A stretch of 64,000 nucleotides of DNA from Cardiocondyla obscurior (lineage: Eukaryota > Arthropoda > Insecta > Hymenoptera > Formicidae): assembly GCF_019399895.1 (NCBI RefSeq), contig NW_027228811.1:41519-105518 (forward strand), written 5' to 3'. Positions 1 to 7,943 of the stretch are shown here, one piece after another. The notes under the pieces are model-generated. The model had not been told where the DNA came from and did not search any database. It saw only the letters and a list, made by a program, of their open reading frames with translations. The translations under genes and the position numbers were made by a program. The number at the start of each line of letters is the position of its first letter. Within the stretch, counting starts at the first letter, position 1.

Positions 1-20
1 TTAAAAATACTTTATTCCAG

Positions 21-128
21 AATTTCACTTTGTTATTAGAACAAGAACGAATTCAGTGGAAATCTTTGGAAAATAAACTTATGAAACAGATTGAAGAGAA
101 AAAAAAACGATGTAAAGCTGAAGATTGA
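21..128 (+). CDS. 3'-terminal exon of an unrecognised coiled-coil gene (partial)
   Basis: A splice acceptor (pyrimidine-rich stretch ending in CAG at 18-20) opens a reading frame that runs to a TGA at 126-128. The 35 residues are dominated by Glu, Lys, Gln and Leu in a heptad-like pattern (for example LLLEQERIQWKSLENK), as in coiled coils. The gene body would lie to the left of the window. The composition resembles the coiled-coil remnants at 692-2170, so this may be part of the same broken locus. No family could be named; the exon call rests only on the acceptor, the open frame and the composition. Confidence 0.4.
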   Translation, partial: NFTLLLEQERIQWKSLENKLMKQIEEKKKRCKAED

Positions 129-681
129 GTTTAATTAATGCAATTCTTTATGGAATAATTTCATAATTTGCTCAGGCAGGCCTGATAAATAATCGTAATT
201 GTTGTGGAATTGTAACAGAGAATTTTAATTTATGTATAATTTATTTGATTATCTAATTATTGTGTAAATAATGTTTGCTTTCTCCGTTTCGTAAAGCTCT
301 AGCTTTATTTTATGCATCGGTTGTAATCTCACAAAATTAGTGTTTTCCTTTTACATTTTTCTCCTACTATTATCATATTTGCACATGTGACTATATCGTG
401 ATAAGATAAAACAAAGCGAGAAAATGAAATTATTTCATACATGTGTTTTGCAAATAAAGATCTATTCAAAAGAGAAATTTTATAGTAAGAAAAATAAACT
501 TATTAATATTAATATTTATGGAATAGATTTTATAAATAAAAGTTTCTTTATAAGTAAATCTATTAGCATTTTTCCAGTAGAGCTGATGATCAATACTTAT
601 GACAAATAATAATCTTAATTATATTATTATGATTTTATTTAAGCTTTCACATATTCTTTTTATATTGCTGATTGTAAAATA
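129..681. other. AT-rich stretch without a recognised gene
   Basis: The stretch is AT-rich. A 61-codon frame at 424-609 has no recognisable motif and is Lys/Ile-rich as expected from AT-rich noncoding DNA. It lies between two coiled-coil-like coding remnants and could be intron or spacer. Confidence 0.4.
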
Positions 682-691
682 ATGTTTTTAG

Positions 692-962
692 GATTGCTGG
701 CCAAGACGAGATTATTGGAACAGCAACAAAAAACTATAGAAAAGATTAAAGCAGAAGAAAAGCGATCTCATTGGAAGGGCAAGGAATTGCTGGCCAAGAC
801 GAGATTATTGGAACAGCAACAAAAAACTATAGAAAAGTTGAAAGCAGAAGAAAAGCGATCTCATTGGAAGGGCAAGGAAAATGTAGTACATTCAACACCT
901 ATTTCTTCTCCGCATAAAACATTAACGCCATTAAAAGATACTCAAATTTATATCTGTAAAGA
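692..962 (+). pseudogene. Coiled-coil coding remnant containing a tandem 31-residue duplication
   Basis: After an acceptor-like TTTTTAG at about 685-691 an open frame encodes two consecutive copies of a 31-residue Lys/Glu/Gln-rich helix (motif LLAKTRLLEQQQKTIEK, ending SHWKGKE), then a Ser/Thr/Pro tail (STPISSPHKTLTPLKD). A possible donor GTAAAG lies near 956. The phase of that donor does not match the next open block at 1064, which with later in-frame stops suggests a decayed gene. The role is unknown; centrosomal or cytoskeletal coiled-coil proteins have this composition but no specific family was recognised. Confidence 0.45.
694..879 (+). repeat. Tandem 93-bp duplication inside the coiled-coil remnant
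   Basis: Two adjacent 93-bp units (694-786 and 787-879) differ at only two positions (ATTA versus TTGA around the Ile/Leu codon). The length is a multiple of three, so the duplication preserves the reading frame and adds 31 residues. The near identity shows a recent event relative to the decay of the flanking exons. Confidence 0.9.
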
Positions 963-1063
963 ATATTGCTAAGAATGTTTATGTTTAATTTTTTTAAATA
1001 TGTATTATTAGTATTTTTATTGATTTTTCTGATTATCGTTAATACATGTATTTGTTTTACACA

Positions 1064-1283
1064 GGTTACTAAAACAAAAAATAAAGAAATAGAGGAGGTA
1101 AAACAAATTTCCTCCAAAAAAATTGAAGAAGAAACTGAACAAATAATGAAGCATGCTTAGAAACTGATCAATAAAGCTGAAACTGATAAACAAGGTGCAC
1201 TAATAGCATATTGTACCGAGAGTACAGAGCAGGTGAAAAAAACGATTATCGAATGCGATGCTAAAGTCTTTGTGAAAGTTTTT
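1064..1283 (+). pseudogene. Coiled-coil exon remnant with an in-frame stop
   Basis: An acceptor-like TTACACAG ends at 1063 and opens a Lys/Glu-rich frame (KNKEIEEVKQISSKKIEEE). A TAG at 1158-1160 interrupts it, after which the same frame continues with protein-like sequence (KLINKAETDKQGALIAYCTE). The frame carrying on past the stop is the sign of a decayed exon. The family was not recognised. Confidence 0.4.
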
Positions 1284-1499
1284 AAACATTCAAACACATT
1301 CATACTTTTACAATATTAATTTATGTAATTTATTCTGTAGATATATATATATATATTTTTTTTTTAAATCTATATTTTGTTTATTACTTTTCTCTATACG
1401 TTTCTAATTTATTCAACTTATACGTACTCTTTGTGATACTTGAAAAAATTTTGGGTTTAAAAAAATATAAATAATATGTTAGAATAAAATGTGTTTCAG

Positions 1500-2170
1500 G
1501 TCAACGCTATGGTCGAAGAAGTGCGAAATACCGTGGAAAAGAAGATACGGCTTGCTAACGGCAGATATAAAACGTGTTTGGTTCGTATAGAGGTAGAGCG
1601 GGTTGCATTAGATGAAAAGCTTGCACAAAGAATTATTATTATGTTATAATTTGTGACTTTCAGACGAGTTTTAGTTAAAGTTTACAACTCGAATTGGATA
1701 AAACAGAAAGCGAATTAGCGAAAAAAAAATAAGAATTGAGAACTTTAAAAGATCACATTAGAGCAGAAGCAGCTGAAATGGTTAGTAAGAAAAAAGGATT
1801 TGATAATATAAAATCAATCTTTGAGACAAAGATCGATTGAAGTGTCCAGGCGCTTGCGGCGACTCGATACTAATAATAATCGGTAAGCTCGCGAGAGAGA
1901 GAACAAATAAAGACAATTTGCAAGGTAAAATAGCGAAGACTAATTTAGCTTAACGTGCTCCGTGCAGGAGCTTGAATTTACACATATTTGTATTTTTAGC
2001 ATGCTGTTCGGAAAAAGAAACATGTAGATGTGCAGTTTTATACTGAAGTCGGCGAAATTACTACAGATTTATGTAGGTAAACATCAACACATGCATGATC
2101 GCGACGATCTCGCAGCTGAACAATCGGAACGAGAACTAAGACATAAATTAAAAACTGCTTTTAAAATACT
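1500..2170 (+). pseudogene. Further degenerate coiled-coil exon remnants
   Basis: At 1500-1650 an acceptor CAG is followed by an open helix-like frame (VNAMVEEVRNTVEKKIRLAN) ending in TAA. At 1683-1840 a second block (LQLELDKTESELAKKK, stop, ELRTLKDHIRAEAAEMV) carries an in-frame TAA. At about 2080-2170 a third block (HDRDDLAAEQSERELRHKL) runs directly into the AT-rich direct repeat that starts at 2167. All three are on the plus strand and have the composition of the blocks at 692-1283. I read them as one decayed, unidentified coiled-coil gene; the exon limits are approximate. Confidence 0.4.
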
Positions 2171-2254
2171 AATAATAAGGGTAATAATAATAAAATAAAT
2201 GAAAAGGAATCAGTTATGTAATAATTTATTACTAATAATAAGGGTAATAATAAT
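2167..2254. repeat. 25-bp direct repeats flanking a 30-bp sequence shared with 3737-3766
   Basis: The motif TACTAATAATAAGGGTAATA (plus a few bases) occurs at about 2167-2191 and again at about 2229-2253. Between them lies a 30-bp sequence (2188-2217, core AATGAAAAGGAATCAGTTAT) that recurs exactly at 3737-3766. The first direct repeat overlaps the start of the 30-mer. This is either a duplicated target flanking a small insertion or a local rearrangement footprint. Confidence 0.7.
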
Positions 2255-3095
2255 ATTTACATAAAACTGTGTGCACTACGTGATAAGACAAAAATTAAGT
2301 ACATATACATATTTTATTTGAAATAATATCGATATACTTGTTAAAAAAGTTATTAATAATTGATGATAACGAATGTCTTCGGGCTATAATATTCAAACTT
2401 GAATTTTTCTTTTTAACAGAATTTATAAAAAGGTTTTCAATTTTATATTAGAGCTATCTTCTTTTATTTGGCAAATCAACACATGTACATACGTGCACTC
2501 TGTTATCTCTTATTTAAATACCGAAATACGTATTATCGTCTTGAATATTTTAGATAAAAAGATTAACATAAATTGTTGGTAATCGCGAATAATATTTTTT
2601 CGATTATTTAAGATACCGACCCGCATATATGTCATTAACATGACCAAATTGTCGTCACGATGTATCGTCGCGGGGACTCAATGAGAGCATTTGAAGGCTT
2701 TTATGAAACAGAGGCGTGCCACTTGTCGTTACTTTTGCAAGAGTAGAGGATCGTGCACAGATTCCTGCGGTCCATAAAATTCTGCTCGAAGAACAGTCAT
2801 GCAGTATTTGACGTGACGCTAACTGATTAACATACATTTGGATGCGCAAAGTATATCAGAATATATTTAAACGAGAGGCTGGAGAAGTCTGCCGTAGGAT
2901 GAATTCATTACAAATAACGGTATAAAAATTCATTTAAAGATTCGGTGGCAGCCGGATCCAACACAAGTGGAATCTGTATTTCCTTGATAACATCTAAAGT
3001 ATCTATTGAAATATCGTGTAAAAATTAGTAATAGTGATGTTTAGAAGTGAATAATTTTTAACCATCAAATATTAATTTAAAAAGAAAGGACAAAG
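2255..3095. other. Spacer; possible upstream region of the SLC17-like fragment
   Basis: No coding region is supported. The right half (2630-3090) is less AT-biased and lies directly upstream of the transporter start at 3096, so it may hold its promoter and 5' leader. This is inferred from position only. Confidence 0.35.
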
Positions 3096-3735
3096 ATGGA
3101 CAAGAGTAAGTAAAATGGGGTTCTAATATTGTATACAAGTTTTGTTTGTTTATTTAGAATATTACAACTAATTTACCATCGTAAAGAAAGAACCGTTTAG
3201 TTCTGTAATTTGTAATAGAGTCTTGTTATAAAGTCTTGTTTAAAGAATTTAATTTGTATTTTCTTAAAAAATCATATTTAATATTTCAGAAAAGGAGTTA
3301 ATTAAATGTCGAGACGTTTTATGGCTCTTAGTTCTTTGCGGTTTTGCCATCAATTACATGTTACGATTAAATTTGAATCTCACTATTGTTGCAATGGTAA
3401 TACCGTATCCGAAACCCGCAGCTGTTGCGCAGTGCAATGAGGAAAACAATGCATCAACCGTTGACATTTGGATTAACGAAACATCTTGGGATGATAATAC
3501 TTCTTTCGTAAACGTCACGGTATCCTGATTGTGAATAAAATTAATGAGACGTGCGTTTCGTATGCAATATCAGATTTAACTTTTGGTTGTGAAAGAGCAG
3601 CGCCTTTTCTTTCAACATTTCTTATTTCACAATTTTGTTTAGTATGAAGATCGATTTGCTTGGAACGAGTACGAACAAGGACTAATATTGGGAGCCTATT
3701 ACTAATTACACTGGATATCGCAGCTTCCTGGTGGT
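3096..3735 (+). pseudogene. SLC17-type (sialin / Na-phosphate cotransporter-like) transporter, truncated and with a premature stop
   Basis: Three exons can be followed. Exon 1 (3096-3105, ATG plus 7 nt, donor GTAAG), exon 2 (3290-3519, acceptor TTTCAG, donor GTATCC) and exon 3 (from 3643, acceptor TTTAG) join in phase. The protein starts with a short cytosolic tail and a first membrane segment carrying the SLC17 hallmark GFAINYMLRLNLNLTIVAMV, then an N-glycosylation-rich luminal loop, then EYEQGLILGAYY and, after a TAA at 3703-3705, LHWISQLPGG. In family members this last block is the second membrane segment, with Trp where the stop stands. Homology ends at about 3735, beside the 30-bp repeat, so only about 110 of roughly 480 residues remain. 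The family call is secure; whether any transcript is made is unknown. Confidence 0.75.
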
Positions 3736-3736
3736 C

Positions 3737-3766
3737 TAATAAAATAAATGAAAAGGAATCAGTTAT
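3737..3766. repeat. Second exact copy of the 30-bp sequence at 2188-2217
   Basis: The 30 bases match 2188-2217 exactly. Both copies sit at the 3' edge of a broken plus-strand gene: the coiled-coil remnant for the first and the SLC17 fragment for the second. This suggests a shared breakpoint or inserted end sequence. Confidence 0.85.
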
Positions 3767-3905
3767 AATAAAGCTTCGTCGCCGACATTGATTTGTGTTA
3801 ACCTGCAATAAAATGTTATATTAGATTAGAAATATTTATACAATGCATAATTAAAAAAAATGTCTAATTAAATTAATAATATTTTGTTTTCTTACCTATC
3901 AATGT

Positions 3906-4691
<786 letters not shown>

Positions 4692-4739
4692 TTTGCTTCA
4701 ATAATGTCGATAGCAGAAGTTGGAGGGAAAGATATAAAA

Positions 4740-7095
4740 GCCGATCGCGATTTTGTGTGAGTTTACAATAATTGCGTTAAAATGCGTTTGTCGCATTTAT
4801 ATTGTAAATGTTCACAATTAATGATTGTTATTTATTCTTTTTTGTAGTTCTCGCTTCTGATTGGCTGAATCGCTTCTAATTTTCTGAATTAACAAAAAAT
4901 TACGCTTAAAGCATTTCAATTGTAAATTTTTGCAATTAATGATTGTTAATTATTTTTGTTTTCGCTTTCTTGTACTCTTTCCGCTTCAAATTGGCAGAAT
5001 CTCTTTTGATTGGCTGAATTAACCAAAAAACGCGCTTGTAGCATTTTGGTTGTAAATTTTCGCAATTAATTTTTGCAATTAATAATTGTTAATTATTCTC
5101 TTTCGCTTTCTTAAACTTTTTATTCTCTCTCGCTTTTGATTGGCTGAATCAGCCAAAAATGCGCTAGTAGCATTTTGATTGTAAAGTTTTGCAATTAATG
5201 ATTGTTAATTATTTTTTTTCGCTTTCTTGTACTCTTTCCGCTTCTGATTGGCAGAATCTCTTTTTTTGGCTGAATTAACCAAAACGCGCTTGTAGCATTT
5301 CGGTTGTAAATTTTTGCAATTAATTTTTGCAATTAATAATTTTAATGATTGTTAATTATTTTCTTTTCTTCTGATTGGCTGAATCCCTTCTGATTGGCTG
5401 AATTAATCAAAAAACGCGCTTGCAGCATTTTGGTTGTAAATTTACGCAATTAATTAATGATTGTTAATTATTCTCTTTCGCTTTCTTGAACTTTTTATTC
5501 TCTTTTGCTTTTTTGTACTTTTCTCGCTATTGATTGGCTGAATCAGCCAAAAATGCGCTAGTAGCATTTTGATTGTAAAGTTTTGCAATTAATGATTGTT
5601 AATTATTTTCTTTCGCTTTCTTGTACACTTTCCGCTTCTGATTGGCAGAATCTCTTTTTATTGGTCTTGTTAACAGTTATTTATTCTCTATCGCTTTCTT
5701 GTTCTCTTTCCGCTTCTGATTGACTAAATCGCTTCTAATTGGTTGATTAATAAAAAAAACGCGCTTGTAGCATTTCGGTTGTAAATTTACGCAATTAATG
5801 ATTGTTATTTATTTTCTTTCTCTCGACGGGCCGGCACATTCGCCATTTTGAAATGGAGGGAATTGAGATCAGAATAACAAAAAACGATTGCGTTGTATGG
5901 GTGAGTTTATAACAAGTTGTAGTAGTAACGGTGAGTTTCGTAACGTATATTTACATAGTTTATGACAGCTGTCACTACAGCGAGAGTGAAATATTGTTTA
6001 TGTTGTGGTTTTGTGATAGATCGCGTATAATTTTAACATTGACTGTGTAGATTGGGCTTAGGACTGTTCGTCGTGCATATAGTGATAACCAGGGTAAGAT
6101 ACGTTTTCGCTTTTTCCTGCAATCTTCGCTTATTTTTTCGCTATGACTGTTATCTCTTCTCGGTTGCTTTCTTGTACTTTTCTCGGTTCTGCTTGGTTGA
6201 ATCAGCAAAAAAACGCGATTGTAGCATGTCGATTTTAAATTTACGCAATTAAAGATTCGTTTTTTGTTGATTTATCTATTCTCTATCTTGTTAATTATTT
6301 TCTATCGCTTTCTTGTACTTTTCGCGCTTCTGATTGGTTGAATCGCTTTTGATTGGCTGAATTAACTAAAAAATGCGCTTGTAGCATTGCAATTAATGAC
6401 TATTATCTATTTTCTATCACTTTCTTGTATTTTTCGCGTTTTTGATTGGCTGAATCGCTTCTAATTGGCTGAATTAACCAAAAAACGCGCTTGTAGCATT
6501 TCGGTTGTAAATTTACGCAATTAATGATTGTTATGTATTTTCTTTCGTTTCTTGTCGACTGTTATCTATTCTCTATTGCTTTCTTGTACTTTTTGCGCTT
6601 CTGATTGGCTGAATCGTTTCTGATTGGCTGAATTAATCAAAAAACGCGGTTGTAGCATTTCGGTTGTAAATTTACGCAATTAATGATTATTATCTATTCT
6701 TTATCAGTTTCTTGTATTTTTCGCGCTTCTGATTGGCTGAATAGCTTCTGATTGGCTGAATTAATTAACTAAAAAACGCGCTTGTAGCATTTCGGTTGTA
6801 ATTAATTACTATTATCTATTTTTTATCATTTCTTGTATTTTTCGCGCTTCTGATTGGCTGAATCGCTTCTGTTTGGCTGAATTAACTAAAAAACGCGCTT
6901 GTAGCATTTTGGTTGTAAATTAATGACTATTATCTATTCTTTATCACTTTCTTGTATTTTTCGCGCTCCTGATTGGCTGATTAATGACTATTATCTATTT
7001 TCTATCACTTTCTTGTATTTTTTGCGTTTCTGATTGACTGAATTAATCAGAAAACGCGGTTGTAGCATTTTGGTTGTAAATTTACGCAATTAATG
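4740..7095. repeat. Array of diverged repeats rich in ATTGGCTGAA and CGCGCTTGTAGCATTT
   Basis: About fifteen copies of ATTGGCTGAA (a CCAAT-box core on the other strand) recur together with CAAAAAACGCGCTTGTAGCA, GGTTGTAAATTTACGCAATT and CTTTCGCTTTCTTGTACT. Unit length varies from about 110 to 180 bp. A second copy of the TTCGCCATTTTG start region of the RG-rich gene occurs at about 5840. The array separates the minus-strand RG-rich gene from the plus-strand Helitron ORFs and may be a shared regulatory or subterminal region. No protein is encoded here. Confidence 0.8.
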
Positions 7096-7342
7096 ATCCG
7101 TACGCTCTGTTTTTTTCGCGCTATCTGTTCTCTTTTTTCTGCGCTTTTCTTTTTGTCCGTACCCTTCGTTCTCTTTGTACGCTCTGTTCTTTTCGATGTT
7201 TCGATCTTTCCTCTTTATTTATTCTTTCCATACGTTCCGTTCTCTCCACACGTCACGTTTTTTACGTTAGAATGTAATTTCCTTTTCTTTTTTTCAGGTC
7301 TATTTGAAGGTCAGGTCGATTTGGAGGATTTTTTTAAATAAA

Positions 7343-7620
7343 AGCGGTTGTGCGCTTATAATCGTAGGCTGCTGTGCGCTTACATACGTAGGCTGCTGTG
7401 CGCTTACATACGTAGGCTGCTGTGCGCTTACATACGTAGGCTGCTGTGCGCTTACATACGTAGGCTGCTGTGCGCTTACATACGTAGGCTGCTGTGCGCT
7501 TACATACGTAGGCTGCTGTGCGCTTACATACGTAGGCTGCTGTGCGCTTACATACGTAGGCTGCTGTGCGCTTACATACGTAGGCTGCTGTGCGCTTACA
7601 TACGTAGGCTGCTGTGCGCC
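7343..7620 (+). repeat. 24-bp tandem array (ten perfect units)
   Basis: Ten identical head-to-tail 24-bp units (GGCTGCTGTGCGC followed by TTACATACGTA), with one diverged unit before and a partial one after. There are no unique spacers, so it is not a CRISPR array. All frames stay open through the array only because 24 is a multiple of three; the ORFs it creates are artefacts. It lies about 330 bp upstream of the protease ORF and may be promoter or leader sequence. Confidence 0.95.
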
Positions 7621-7870
7621 AAAAAATATAGACTGCATTTGCGTCAAAGAGTATAGGCCACATTTGCGCTAAAGAATATAGGCTGCAGTTGCGCCTAAGA
7701 ATATAGGCTGCATTTGCGCCAAAGAATATAGGCTGCATTTGTATCCAAGAATATATACTTTATTTGCGCCAAAGAATATAGGCTACTTCTGTGCCAAAAC
7801 ATAGGGTATTTCCGTACCAAAGATTATACGTTGTATCTGCACCAAAGATCATAGTCTGCTTTTGTGCCAA
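7617..7870 (+). repeat. Diverged ~27-bp tandem array
   Basis: About nine imperfect units of the form GCCAAAGAATATAGGCTGCA plus TTTGC follow the perfect 24-bp array directly. They share the GGCTGC core with it, so the two arrays probably have a common origin. Divergence rises towards the ORF at 7944. Confidence 0.8.
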
Positions 7871-7943
7871 AAAACACAGACCGTTGTGTGCCTGCACAAA
7901 ACGATTGCTTTGTTGTTTATAAATACAAATTTGTAATATAAAC

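Noticed and set aside
2655..2849. 64-codon minus ORF
   Set aside because: No motif or splice context; likely chance in the region upstream of the SLC17 fragment.
7343..7620. CRISPR-like array of perfect short repeats
   Set aside because: The 24-bp units are head-to-tail with no spacers, and the sequence is eukaryotic; it is a tandem repeat.
7300..7738. Four overlapping 100-134-codon ORFs on both strands
   Set aside because: They are created by the 24-bp repeat, whose length is divisible by three; there is no independent coding evidence.
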